A stretch of DNA of 64,000 nucleotides, taken from assembly GCA_016758965.1 (NCBI GenBank), contig JAEPRB010000127.1, positions 51,687 through 115,686 of the forward strand, written 5' to 3'. The translations under genes and the position numbers were made by a program. The notes under the pieces are model-generated. The model worked only from the letters and a program-made list of their open reading frames with translations. It made no database searches and was not told the origin of the DNA. Shown here in pieces: positions 32,450 through 44,803 of the stretch; positions within the stretch are counted from its first letter, which is position 1, and each line of letters opens with the position of its first letter. This stretch comes from Circinella minor (lineage: Eukaryota; Mucoromycota; Mucoromycetes; Mucorales; Lichtheimiaceae).

Positions 32450-35116
32450 ATGTCTTACACAAAAAGTAAGAAAAAAAAAAAAAAACCTAAAAAATCTCGG
32501 CTACTAAAAAAAAAAAAAAAAAAAAGACAAAACGAATTGAAACATTGAACCAATGTTAAATTATTATCTTTGTTTTCCATAGAATATACGTTTGCTCCAC
32601 TTCCACAAACAAACCGTGGTGAAAGTATCAAACTAGGCACAGACCCAAAAGGAAAGAACTTTGTTTATACCAATGGCAAGTCCGTATTTATTCGTGATAT
32701 TGAGGTAACTATATAAACTTTCCCTTTTTTTTTCGTGTCAAGTAAGTTAAAAGTTTAAACGCGAAATACTTTTGTTTATTCCATAAATATTAGAATCCTA
32801 CTTTAGCTACTGAATATATCGGACATAACGCGCAAACAACTGTAGCTCGTTATAGTCCAAGTGGTTTTTATATTGCTTCTGGAGGTACGAATTACGAAAA
32901 CTTATGTGGGAAACAACAATAAAATAAAAAGTGGAGTCGATATTAATTAATGCTTGGTTTTAAAATAGATGCCAATGGTAACGTTCGTATTTGGGATACT
33001 GTTAACGAAGAACATATTTTAAAGAACGAGATCCGCCCTATATCCGGTAAAATTAGTGATATTGCTTGGGATTCAGAAAGTAAGCGATTAATCGCTGTGG
33101 GTGAAGGCAAGGAACGGTAAGTTAAAAGTTAATTCACATGAAAAATAGCCTGAAAAAAAAAAAGCAAGTTGGTAACCATTATAACTTAACGACTTTTAAT
33201 AAACCCAAAAGATTCGGTCATGCCTTTTTATTCGATACACTTTCTTCTGTTGGTGAAATTACAGGTCATTCCAAAGTAATCAATAGTGTCAGTATTCGTC
33301 AACAAAGACCTTTCCGTGCTGTTACTGCATCCGACGATATGACTGTCGCATTCTATAATGGCGTTCCTTTTAAATATGCCAAGACCATTCGTGACCATAC
33401 TCGTTTTGTTCACGCTGTTGAATTTTCACCTAATGGTGATCATTTTGTCAGTGTTGGTGCTGATGGCAAGGTTCGTTTTATTTATTTTTGGAAATAATCG
33501 ATTAAAGAGAGACAGAGAGAGGAAAAAAAAAAAAGAAACTTATAATAATTAATATTATTATTAGATTTTCTTGTACGACGGCAAATCGGGAGACAAGATC
33601 GACGAATTGACAAGTGATGATGCTCATAGTGGTAGTATATTCTCTGTCAGCTGGTCGCCTGATAGTACACAAATCTTGACTTCTTCAGCAGATTGCACTG
33701 CCAAGCTTTGGGATATATCTGCTAAATCTGTTGTAAAGTAAGTGTTTTTTTTTCTTTCTTAAATAGGGTTATATAAAAAAAACTATGGATAGATTTTATT
33801 GAAGTATTTATATTTATTTATTTTTTGTTCAAATGATAAAGCACATTTGAATTTACTTCATCATCCAATGCTGTCAGTAACCAACAAGTTGGTAATTTAT
33901 GGCAAGGTGATTGGTTGCTCAGTACATCGTTATCTGGTGAAATCAACTATTTGGATAAGAACAGCGGCAAAGTTTCTAAAACAATTGATGGTCATGAAAA
34001 GGCTATTACTGCTCTTGCTGTTTCTTCTGATGATACCCTATTCACTGGTTCATATGATGGTCGTGTATATTCATGGCCATTTGGAACTGACAGTGATCAC
34101 ACAGTTGCTAAAAACTTTAATGGTGAAAATCATTCCAACCAAGTTGTTGCTTTGAATGTACAAGATAATAAACTTTTCTCTGCTGGTATGGATGACACGC
34201 TTCGTGTTGGTGATCTTGAAAACAAGAGCTTTGGGTAAAGTATTTCTGTTTCATTGTTTGTTTGTTTTATTTTTTTTTTTAAAAAAAAAAGAAAGATGGA
34301 GAGATTTACGGTGTATTCTTTTTCCTTGTTGATAATTTTATTAACTAAAATAATACTAATAATATAATGTAGTGGTAAGCTTGTTTCAACGGGTGCATTA
34401 CCAAAAAGTTTATCATCAACAAGTGGTAAAACTGTTATTGCCACCTCAGAAAATGTTCAAGTGTATGATTCAGAATCTAAAAAAGTTTGCCAACAAGATA
34501 ATCTTGGTTATGCACCAACAGTAGCTGCTATTGATCCAGCAGGCAACACTATTTTTGTTGGTGGTGAGGTAAGAAGTAAAAAAACTTGGAAAGGAACGAG
34601 AGGAAAAATTATTGTTCACACTATATATATATATATATATATATATTTACGTTGGATACATTATAGGATAATAAATTACATATTTATGAATTGACTGGCG
34701 ATTCTCTTAAACATATCAAAGATATTGGTAATCATCTTGGATATATTTCTGCATTGGCACCTCACCCTACGTCAAACACGATTGCTGTCGGTGATAGTGT
34801 GGGTAAAATCTTTTTATATGATATTGAAAGTGGAAAGCCTACTATTCAAAACTGGGTATTCCATTCTGGTCGTATTACCGCTTTGAATTGGTCCAAGTGT
34901 GGTCAATTCTTGGTTAGTGGTGGTATTGATACCAATGTTTTTGTATGGAATCAAGAAAAACCATTTAAGAAACTTGCTATCAAGAATGCTCACGTGGATG
35001 CTGTCAATGATGTTGGATTTTTGAATTCAAGTCTCAGTGACGAAAGTCATATTGGTGTTGTAAGTGTCGGTCAAGACGCAGCTGTCCATCTTTATGACGC
35101 TACTAAACCACAATAA
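32450..35116 (+). CDS. AIP1: Actin-interacting protein 1 (WD-repeat)
   Basis: Exons 32450-32465, 32583-32704, 32794-32884, 32969-33116, 33212-33470, 33565-33737, 33842-34234, 34373-34568 and 34667-35116 give 615 residues; Aip1/WDR1 proteins are about 600-615. The start [20 protein letters not shown] and the next blocks ([68 protein letters not shown]) follow Aip1 closely; WD repeats run to the end ([16 protein letters not shown]) and should form two seven-bladed propellers. With cofilin, Aip1 disassembles and caps actin filaments in the cytoplasm. The first exon has just 16 nt. Frame is preserved over all eight introns. Confidence 0.95.
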
Positions 35117-35423
35117 ATAAAATTTATATTTATATTCTATTTTTTGTTACTCATATTATTCATAAAAATAATAAATGATCCCAATTTTTTTTTTTTTTAT
35201 TCTTGTTCAATAATAATGTAAAAAAAAAAAGAAATATATAAAGATTTTTTTTTTAAGTAGCTATGGTAACGGAGCCGCTGTTCTCTCAGATCAAAAATCA
35301 AAGAATTATTTGATTGGATACTGGGTTTAGAAAATTTTTTATCGTGAAGGCGGCTGGTCTGCGCTTCCAATGGTTCCTTCTCTTTTCCTGTTCGCTTCCT
35401 CTTTATAGCAACACACACGAACC

Positions 35424-36483
35424 ATGGGTGGTATTACTGTCAAGGACGTTAACGCTCACGGTACGATACTTTTTTTTTTAATTTAATAGAAGGGAAAAGA
35501 AAAAGGAAAAAGAAATGTTTAGGCATTACGACACATAAAAAAGAATTGGGAGTTATAAATCCAAGTTTTTATTTCCATTTGGAGAAAAAAAAACCGTTTT
35601 TCGAAAAAAAAAAACAAAAAATACGTCAACAACAAAACATTTCTTTACGACAATTATAAACTCTCGATTCTTTTTTTTTTACACGTAAACTCTATACGAT
35701 CATTCTTTTCTTTTTATACCTTTCTGTTATAGAAAAGGGAAAAAAATGCTTTATGTACCTGTGGAAATTGGGGGGAGATGAGAAGGAATGGTGGCTTGGC
35801 TTGACATGAATGTTGGAACAAAAAAAAATTAATTATGATTATTTTTTTTTATAATAATAGAATTTATCAAGGCCTATGCTGCCTACCTCAAGCGTACTGG
35901 TAAGCTCGAAGTCCCCAAGTGGGTTGACATTGTCAAGACCGGTACCTTCAAGGAATTGGCTCCCTATGATCCCGACTGGTACTTTGTCCGTGCTGGTAAG
36001 CTTTTTATTTTTATTTTTTTTTACCTACTTTACTATGTGATATGTTAAATATATAAACTAATATGAAATAAACAAACAAACTATTATAATTATTATAGCT
36101 TCCGTCGCTCGCCACATCTACATCCGCAAGAGCGTTGGTGTTGGTGCTTTGAACAAGGTTCACGGTGGTCGCGTTAACCGTGGTTCCCGTCCCTCCCACC
36201 ACGTCAATGCTTCTGGCTCCGTTAACCGTAAGGTTCTCCAATCTTTGGAAAAGATTGGTGTCTTGGAAGCTGACAAGAAGGGGTAAGAAATATAGTTTTA
36301 TTGATTAAAAAAAAAAGAAAAGAAAAGAGTTGAGAAATCTTTTAAAATGAACGATTCTATGTATACTGACTCGATTTTTTTTTATTTCTTATTGAAAATA
36401 GTGGTCGTAGAATTACCCAAGATGGCCAACGTGATTTGGATCGTATTGCCATGACTCTTGTCGATGAAGAAGATGACGAATAA
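35424..36483 (+). CDS. RPS19: 40S ribosomal protein S19 (eS19)
   Basis: Four exons (35424-35460, 35861-35995, 36099-36282, 36402-36483) give 145 residues: [25 protein letters not shown]-like [50 protein letters not shown], then [18 protein letters not shown] and [17 protein letters not shown]. eS19 sits in the small subunit head and is needed for 18S rRNA 3' maturation. Codon choice is strongly biased to C-ending codons (GTC, GCC, AAG), unlike the neighbouring genes, as expected for high expression. Intron 1 is 400 nt, far longer than the ~70-120 nt usual here. AIP1 ends 307 bp upstream on the same strand. Confidence 0.97.
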
Positions 36484-38193
36484 ACAAAAAAAAAATCCTA
36501 GTGCGTGTGTGTTTTTTTGTTACTTGAAAAAATAAAACAAGCAATTTTATTAAAAAAAAAAAATTAATGATGGAAAAATGTATGGGTGTGTGTGTGTGTG
36601 TGTGTGTGTGTCTGAATGTTTGAGTGTGTATGTTATATTGCAATATAATCTTTTTGTTCCCGAATATAATTCATGTCATTATATATTGTCGTCTATATGT
36701 TTTTATGTTTTTGTTTAAATATTTTCATATTTACAACGTTTGGAATTAAAACCAAATCAATGATACCCATAAATAAACTATGTGGTGTAATTTTTCATAA
36801 CATACAAAACACAGAATATAGTGTTATCTATTCTTGTCCTAAAATTATTGGTATAAAATGATATCTGTTGTTTTCATTTGAATCAAGTTCTGATTACAAA
36901 TGGTTAGTAAACCATCACAAGACTAAGCCAAAGTCATGGTACATCAAGTTTTTCTTTTTCTCTTTCATGATGAAACATGAAAATGAAACGAACCCAGGTT
37001 TTTCCACACCCAATTTTTTTTTTTATATAAACTATTCCATAACACTTCTTGTACCACAAGTAACCACACCAACCACGTGGCAATGCCAGAAAAAGTGATT
37101 TTCATCCGTGCGTCTATCTTGTGGACTAATACATCTTTATATTCTCAGTCATAATGGACGAATGTCAATCACTTTTTGTAATATGACATGTTTAGTATAA
37201 TATAAAATGACACGAGGAAGATGGAAAACGTGGTAAGGCGACAAGATGTTCGTGGGGTTCAAGTTTTGAAATAGTGCTTTTTTTTTTTTTTACTTATCCG
37301 ACTGAGCTTATTAGGTCTCCTTTATATATATACTGGTTATAGTTATCTACGTTTGTTTGTTAGTATTCACTTTCAAAAATGTAAACTTGTTTTTTTTAAG
37401 GGTACACATATTAATCTCTTATCGCCAACCCCAACAATTGAACAAAAGTTTATTTGACCATATGAATGGATGAATTGGTTAGAAAACTTGTAAACAAAGT
37501 ACAGTGGTTTTTTTTTATATATTCTAAGAGTGGTAATATTAAGGCCCGCACCATTAAAAAAATAAAGTAATCAATGTATTTGGGTAAATAAAATTCACAG
37601 ACCTCGATTATTAAACTTTTATATTTATCTAAATGATGAATTTTATTATGTTCGAACCATTATTGATAAAAGTGTTTTTATTTTTTGATGAGATTATATA
37701 TTGAATTTTATTGGAGAATAGATACATTTTAGTTTGTAGTTGAATGACATCTATTATTAACTTTTTACAACTATTGACAAATTTCATTTGTCTTCATTTT
37801 TTTTTTTTTTTTTTTGATCGGGAATAGGGCGTGAACTTGTCCTCTGTAGGAAATCACGACCAATTCTTCTTAATTTGGTCCTATTATTAGTGGTGTGTAA
37901 CCCAAATTCTTGTTTATTTCCCTTGTCAGTTTTTTTATTTTTTCAACTTCTTTACCTCTTTACCTTTTTTTTTTTTTCTAACTTCCTAAAATCCTCCCTC
38001 TTTAATCTCCCGAAAGCGTCATTCCTTCTTTTTAAAGCTTATATGTGAGTTTATTTGTTGTTACTTTTAATTTTTTTTTTTTTTTGTTTCAAAATATTTG
38101 GTTTACTAAAACTTTTTCCTTATTTTCGTATCAAGCCTTCTTTTTCCTCCTTTTTTTTTTTCTTCTTAATCCGTAGATTTATAAACCGTTATC
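36484..38193. other. 1.7-kb gap with (GT)n and homopolymer tracts
   Basis: A (GT)n run lies at 36585-36612 just past RPS19. ORFs in 36,670-37,100 lack any family resemblance or splice context. The last 400 bp before the tubulin ATG are T- and pyrimidine-rich, typical of a strong fungal promoter. Confidence 0.55.
36585..36612. repeat. (GT)n microsatellite
   Basis: About 14 GT units without interruption, about 100 bp after the RPS19 stop codon. Confidence 0.95.
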
Positions 38194-39972
38194 ATGAGAG
38201 AAATTATTCACGTTCAAGCAGGTAAATTAAACTGGAAAAAAAGTTTTTTTTTTTTATATTTTTGTTTTTTTTTTTTGGTTTTTGATTCAAGGTTTCTAAC
38301 AAAAAATATTTTTATTTTGTTTTTCTCTCTTTCTCTCTCTCTTCAGGCCAATGTGGTAACCAGGTACATACTTTTTTTTTCTGCCCTCTGAAACGTATTT
38401 TTTTTTATTACTACGTAACAGAGAACTAAACAAAAAAATAATAATAATAGATTGGTCAAAAATTCTGGGAAACCATCAGTGCTGAACATGGCCTCGATGG
38501 CAATGGTAACTATGTTGGTGACAATGAACTTCAACTTGAACGTATCAATGTCTTTTATAATGAAGGTTCTCAAGGCAAATATGTCCCAAGGTAAATAAAT
38601 ATACTTTATCTTTATATATATATATATATATATTAATATGAAATAAAAATGACTAAAAATATATGTATATAATAGAGCCGTATTGGTAGATCTTGAACCT
38701 GCTACCATGGATGCTATCCGTAGCAGTCCCTATGGTAAGATTTACCGTCCTGACAACTTTGTCCATGCTCAATCTGGTGCTGGTAACTCGTGGGCCAAGG
38801 GTTACTACACTGAAGGTGCTGAACTTGTCGAATCCATTTTGGATGTTATTCGCAAGGAAAGTGAAAACACTGACTGTTTACAAGGTTTCCAACTTGCTCA
38901 TTCCATTGGTGGTGGTACTGGCTCGGGTCTCGGTTCTTTGTTGCTTTCCAAGATCCGTGAAGAATACCCTGATCGTATCTTGAGTACCTACTCTGTTGTC
39001 CCATCACCCAAGGTCTCTGATACCGTTGTTGAACCTTACAATGCTGTTCTTTCCGTTCATCAATTGGTTGAAAACTGTGATGCTACTTTCTGTATTGATA
39101 ACGAAGCTTTATACGATATTTGCTTCCGTACATTGAAGCTCGCTAACCCCGGTTATGGTGATTTGAATCAATTGGTTTCTGCTGTTATGTCTGGTGTTTC
39201 TACCTCCTTGCGTTTCCCTGGTCAATTGAACTCTGATTTACGTAAATTGTGTGTCAACATGGTTCCTTTCCCCCGTCTTCATTTCTTTATGGTGGGTGTT
39301 GCTCCATTGACCGCTTTCAACTCTCAACAATATCGCAACTTGAGCGTTCCTGAATTGACTGCTCAAATGTTCGATGCTCGTAACATGATGGCTGCTTCTG
39401 ATCCTCGTCATGGTCGTTACTTGACTGTCGGTACCATTTTCCGTGGTCGCTTGTCTACTAAGGAAGTTGAAAACCAAATGTTGGCTGTTCAACAAAAGAA
39501 CTCTTCTTATTTTGTTGAATGGATTCCTAACTCTGTCAAATCATCCTTGTGTGATATCCCACCTGTTGGTTTGAAGATGTCTGGTACTTTTATTGGTAAC
39601 AGCACTGCTATCCAAGATTTGTTCAAACGTGTTAATGAACAATTCACTGCTATGTTCCGTCGTAAGGCTTTCTTGCATTGGTACACCAGTGAAGGTATGG
39701 ATGAAATGGAATTCACTGAAGCTGAATCCAATATGAATGATTTGGTATCAGAATATCAACAATACCAAGAAGCTACCATTGATGATGAAATGATGGGTAA
39801 GTTAATTACATACATAAGAGAGGGGAGGGTTTGAGAAAATCAGAAAAGTGTTATTCTATGGTGATAACTAATTATTATTGTTTGTTTGTTTGTTTTTTTC
39901 AATTAAATAGAAGATGATGAATACCTTGAAGAGGACCAATATGAAGAAGATGTATTGGATGATGAACAATAA
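38194..39972 (+). CDS. TUB2: Beta-tubulin, divergent paralogue
   Basis: Exons 38194-38221, 38347-38363, 38451-38590, 38676-39796 and 39911-39972 give 455 residues. The MREI start, GQCGNQ split over a 17-nt exon, SIGGGTGSG (GTP loop, ~140-146), [27 protein letters not shown] and the acidic tail (LEEDQYEED) identify beta-tubulin, which pairs with alpha-tubulin in microtubules. It differs from common fungal beta-tubulins in many places: [44 protein letters not shown]. With normal numbering, residue 167 is Tyr (codon 38989-38991) and 198 is Ala (39082-39084), where sensitive fungi have Phe and Glu; 200 is Phe and 240 is Leu as usual. Codon use is biased to highly expressed codons in the long exon. 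Mucoralean genomes usually carry more than one beta-tubulin (from memory), so this may be a specialised copy. Confidence 0.96.
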
Positions 39973-42900
39973 GTACAGTGAATAATCTTTTGAGTGAAAA
40001 AGAAAATAATCAGTAGATTAAAATCATCCTTTATTTCTTTTATAAAATTTCTTTTTTATTATTAATAATATTAAAATAAATATAATCCCGTTTAATTACC
40101 CTTTTTTTTTTCCTGTTTTTACTTACTTAATAATTAACGACAGCAATACAGAACCTTTGTTTTTTTTTTTTTATATAAATAACAATAAGATTTAATAAGT
40201 TATACACATGATTTGTTAAATAAGGAAACCAGGAAAAAGGTGTTGTGCATAGTATTTTATCTACTACCAATGGATGAAGATAACATCAGGTTTTCTTTTG
40301 TTTAAGTAGATTTGGAAGTACTGTATACTTTTCCCAATTTGACCACTGCTCCTTTTTTTGCTCTTCACCCGGTACTTGCCTCAACTCACTTGTTCTTTAG
40401 CTGTCATGATGAAATATTTGATTTATTCATACGTAGACAAAGTTAAATACCAAGCCAACATTACATTTTCATCAGGCTTTGTAATCTTTTACTAGAAGCA
40501 ATCTTCGTACTATCCATTCTCCATCTTTTCAGTCACACCTGTACTGTTATACTAAACATAATACAACATTGTTAAAGAACGTTGCGCATGATATTATATT
40601 TGATTTTAGTACAGAAGGACGTACGTAGCATTAAGTAAAGATAGCATACATAAATAATATTTATATATGGTACTTACTATATGTGCCACTCTTATACAAT
40701 ATGAGATTCTTTTTAACTTAATCATTTTTAAAATCGAGTGGGTATATCTTTTTGTTTGTTAGTACATGCTTTGAACAATTTTTCTTTTTTTTTTTTTTTT
40801 TCATAATATACGTATTTAACTACACACTGCTGTTAAAAATAATTAATATGCAGTATTTGATTTTTAGTTATTATGCTTATCAATGATGTTTTTTATATAA
40901 TAAAATATCATGAGTATATCATGTACTGCTGTTTATACATATATGACTGATCTTTTTTATTTGTGATACACTTTAAATTAGGAATTCGCCTCTAGTGTTA
41001 TTACCTACGTATAAAGATTTAAATAACAGACTATCCGATTTACTAGTTTAAGAACATACGTATTCATCATTTTTTAATCATAAATACTATGATAAAATTA
41101 TACGTATGTAGTACATTGTTTGGCTTTTTTCCACATATGTATTAAGATCAGAGATAAGCTCTTTTATACATACAAATTATTAATGCTTCACGTACTGTTG
41201 ATCGTTAGATTATTATTTTCATGTTGCATTATAGATAATTTTTATTTCATCCTGTTTTAATGTTGTGTATAATAATACATAGTGCGCAACGTGTATAAAA
41301 TTCTGACTCTGTCATAAACCAGACATTTACTTATGTATGGTCCTGTGCAGGAATCACTCATACATTGATGTACATATTTGCATCATTCTGTATATAGCGT
41401 ATGTAAATAGATTTGTGCGAAATGATATCATTAGAATGTGTGTTACATCAGCCAATATATAATGGAATAAGCAATTTATGTTATGTAGCGGCTGCACACT
41501 TTTGCTTTTTCAAATTTTGAGTGACATCAATTTCCATTTAGCAGGTCAGAACTTGAAAGTGACACTCGATGAATTATACTTTGATACACGCATAATTTTG
41601 ATTCGTATCAGACTGATATTTTATGTACGTACTTTGACTATTTAATTGAACATATAAAATTTTGGTAAAGAACAGCCTTAGCAACAGCGAAAAACCAACT
41701 ACGTAAATTCAGTATACTCTTTTTTGTTGAAGATTACTCTGCGCTATATCAAAGTTATAAGAAGTTTTTTGTGTTTAAATTCTATTTTTTTTTTTTCATT
41801 TTTTTGGCTTGTGTTCACATTGTTTGTCTATTTTTAATGTCAATTAAAAGGAAAATAGATGGGTGTGAAAACCGTAGCAAAGTTATATGCGTCTTCCTTG
41901 ACATGTTTATATTAACTAGTACTGAATCCATTACGATTACTTATCACTAACTGACGTAAAGCTATTTTAGCGATCGTGTTTTTAGACTTTAACTACTGTA
42001 TATAATTTTGTTTTGTGTGATACTCAGTAAGTTAGTTAGGCTTGGCTAATTATCCTTTTGTGACTATCATAGAGAAACTGTACTTTTTTTTTTTTATGTG
42101 TGTGAGCAGTTCTAGAAGTGGTTATATTTTCAGCAAGACTTTTTTTTTTCCAGATAAACGGATATTTCGTTAGAACTGCATTCGAATTAAGTATTCCCGG
42201 CCAAATAATCTTTCTTTTTAGAGATGTTTCAAAAATGGGAAATGATATATAAATAAAAAATAATGCCATTTTGATGAAAGAAAAGTTTACCAGCCCAAAA
42301 TGATTATTACTATTGTTAGCGAGATTTCTTACTTTTTTATATAAATACGTAGCTAGCAGAGACAGGATTTACAATTGATTATATATTTGATCGTAACTAT
42401 GTAGTCTACAACACCGACTGAGTCGTTGGGATCCAAAAGGATGACTGTTTGGTTATAATGTGAATCGACAGTCCAAAGTCTTACTTTTAGCAGTATAATG
42501 GCGCTCCTTCTGTTCATACAAAAATGGCATTGCTATCATTGCTAGTGTTAGTTGCTGGAGGATGAAATTTGTTTTTAATTACCACTAATTTCGCACTCCA
42601 CGCTTCATTACGACATAGTCCTTTTTTAATAACAATCATTTTGGTTGTGAATCTTACGTAGTGCATCGAGCGTGAAATAATTAATTGCAGGATAACTATC
42701 TTTTTATCATAGTACGTAAAAGCCTTGATGTTAAATTTTTTATTATGAAAATATGATAAAGACATTGAAGCACTTAAAATACGAAAAAAAGCCAATATAG
42801 AAGGTTTTCCGCGGTAAAGATGTAAGCTTATCTTTATATTCATGCATTTGTCCAATTTTAACTTCAGCTGATTTAGATAGTCTATTGGCAGGTACGTATG

Positions 42901-43340
42901 TACTAAAAGTCGTGACATCCTGCGGTACGTAGGGCGATCCCCTTATGACTGTGTTTATTTTATTTCACTGTGTTTGATCGAGCTATTAATCCTTCGTTAC
43001 TACCCTGCCCTCGAAGTTGTACGTTTGCATAAATAATACTTTATTTATAACATATAATGAAGTTAAAAAAAACAGTGCTTTTGTTTCGTTTTGAGTAATT
43101 TTCAGTAGTATAATGACAATGACATAACTTATTCAACTTATCAAAGCACAAGATAAATTTTTAAAAAAAGATATTGTACAAGTATTATATTATATATACA
43201 AGGGTACGAAATTACTTGCTGGTTCTCAAACGGTCTCTCTACTGATTGATTGCCTGGTTTGTTAACCAAGAAAAATTCAGCTGAGTTGTCTTTAGTGTCA
43301 TACGAACTTGCAGGATTTTAACTTTCCTTATGGTACGCGG
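39973..43340. other. AT-rich desert opening the gene-poor part
   Basis: No gene model. A repeat shared with 44681-44803 lies at 41913-42035. At about 42,495-42,530 the plus strand reads QYNGAP and VHTK, which recalls the QDNAPxHT motif of Tc1 transposases, but nothing else nearby supports an element. Confidence 0.55.
41913..42035 (+). repeat. Dispersed repeat, copy 1
   Basis: TAACTAGTACTGAA, GATTACTTATCACT, TGACGTAAAG and GTGATACTCAGTAA occur in the same order and spacing as in 44681-44803. Class unknown; no terminal repeat recognised. Confidence 0.7.
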
Positions 43341-43485
43341 TCTTTGAATCTTAGCAAAAAAGTACGAAAATTTCAACTACTGATACGTAAAGCTCTTTCA
43401 TGAAAGATAAAAACCGCAACCTCCAGTAGCGAAAATGGTGTTCCAGTAGTTCAAATTTTCATGCCCTTTGGCTAAGATCCAAAAG
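43341..43485. repeat. 145-bp imperfect palindrome
   Basis: Arm 43341-43382 (…GAATCTTAGC…AAAATTTCAACTACTG) matches the reverse complement of arm 43443-43485 (CAGTAGTTCAAATTTTC…GCTAAGATCC) with few mismatches; a loop of about 60 nt lies between. It stands 100 bp upstream of the broken family copy. It could be a tiny MITE; no clear target duplication was seen. Confidence 0.6.
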
Positions 43486-43881
43486 AGCGCGTGTAAAAAA
43501 TAACTTACTTGAAGAAAACTCTGCGCGTAGGTGTGATTGAAAGCAAAATCCTGTACCTCTCTTTTCGCAATTCATATTGTTCCCATGTCAAATTCCGCAG
43601 CTCTTGTGGAAGGTATAATTGTTTTCGTAGAACATGTTTTAAAGTATTAAAGAAAAGTATATAGTACTAATGTTTTATTTAATAGTAATGGAAGAATACA
43701 TTACAGATTCAAAGAATCACCCATTGACGACTACAAAACCTGCTGGTCGTCCTTTTTTTTTAAAAAAAAAAAATGGCTAAAAGTAACAATATAAGTGTGG
43801 TATGTAACTATTGTTAATATTTTAATATTTGTGTTTTTCTTTGAACATCGCACGAGTCTTAATTATTTCAACAATTATTAG

Positions 43882-44553
43882 GTAAAGGCTTTTGGAAATT
43901 TGTGGTATCATGTTTATTACGTAGATGTAAAAGTACGTGATGAACTGGATGAAGCTTTTGAAGCTGTCTTAGATCTAACAGGTAAAAAATGAATGAAAGG
44001 GGTGTACAGGGCTTTTGTTTTATGTACAGTAATAAATTTAATATCATATCAAATGAATGGAAAACAAGAGCTATATATTCATGTCGCTGTTTTTTTCTTG
44101 CTATTTAGATGAATTTGTGGCCAAGTATTTTCAAACTATCGCCTATATCATTCTATCCAATATTATTTTTACAACAACATAAAATGTCCGTAGGTGGTTG
44201 TAGGGAACGTCAAATTCAAGAATTATATAGTTTCGTTGTAGTGTATGAAGCACGTCATAGCGATCACCAATGGTTTAATTTTACTTGGTTAAAACAGATT
44301 TTAGCTCATCAACATATAATATGAAAAAAAAAATGATTTTATTGTGGGTAGTATTTTATGGATGCTTGGTCTTCAATGGTTACCACTGTTTGTCGTTTAC
44401 AATAGTAATCATATCATGAATCAGGTGATTCTATCTGTCCTAAAAGTTTTATCCCTTCCAGCCATATCATGTTTTTTATTTATTCTTCATTATCTATTAA
44501 TATATCATTATCACACACTGCATTTTTTAATATACCATTCTCAACATAAATAA
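43882..44553 (+). other. Coding-like foreign segment inside copy A
   Basis: A 100-nt stretch (43882-43981) with good splice borders reads VKAFGNLWYHVYYVDVK, then VRDELDEAFEAVLDLT, and joins in phase to 44109 (DEFVAKYFQTIAYIILSN) before TAA. Two other open stretches follow: 44109-44324 in another frame (SVGGCRERQIQELYSF) and 44344-44553, which is hydrophobic (LWMLGLQWLPLFVVY). No family recognised; probably a decayed captured gene fragment. Confidence 0.35.
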
Positions 44554-44680
44554 AGTTACTCACATTCTTATCTTAAATGCTGTTTTGGAGTAGAGTCTAA
44601 TCAATATATAGAATAAGTTTAAATAGACAGTAGTGTACAAACGTTAGGAACAAAGTTACATAAGTCTGACGTTTACATTC

Positions 44681-44803
44681 TAACTAGTACTGAAGTCGTT
44701 GCGATTACTTATCACTGAGTAATTGACGTAAAGATATGATTTAACGTGTTTTTTTATAACTTTAGCTATATAAATTTGTTTTGTGCGATACTTAGTAAAA
44801 TAG
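44681..44803 (+). repeat. Dispersed repeat, copy 2
   Basis: Same blocks as 41913-42035 (TAACTAGTACTGAA, CGATTACTTATCACTGA, GTGCGATACTTAGTAA). It ends exactly where the second piece of the family's exon 2 tail begins (AATAGCTAAAGGTAA). Confidence 0.7.

Noticed and set aside
36868..37098. 76-residue ORF after RPS19
   Set aside because: No start context, splice sites or family resemblance; composition equals the surrounding intergenic DNA.
42495..42918. Tc1 transposase relic (QYNGAP…VHTK) or the 134-residue minus ORF as a gene
   Set aside because: Only a single short motif fits, with no second catalytic block and no terminal repeats; the minus ORF has no recognisable feature.
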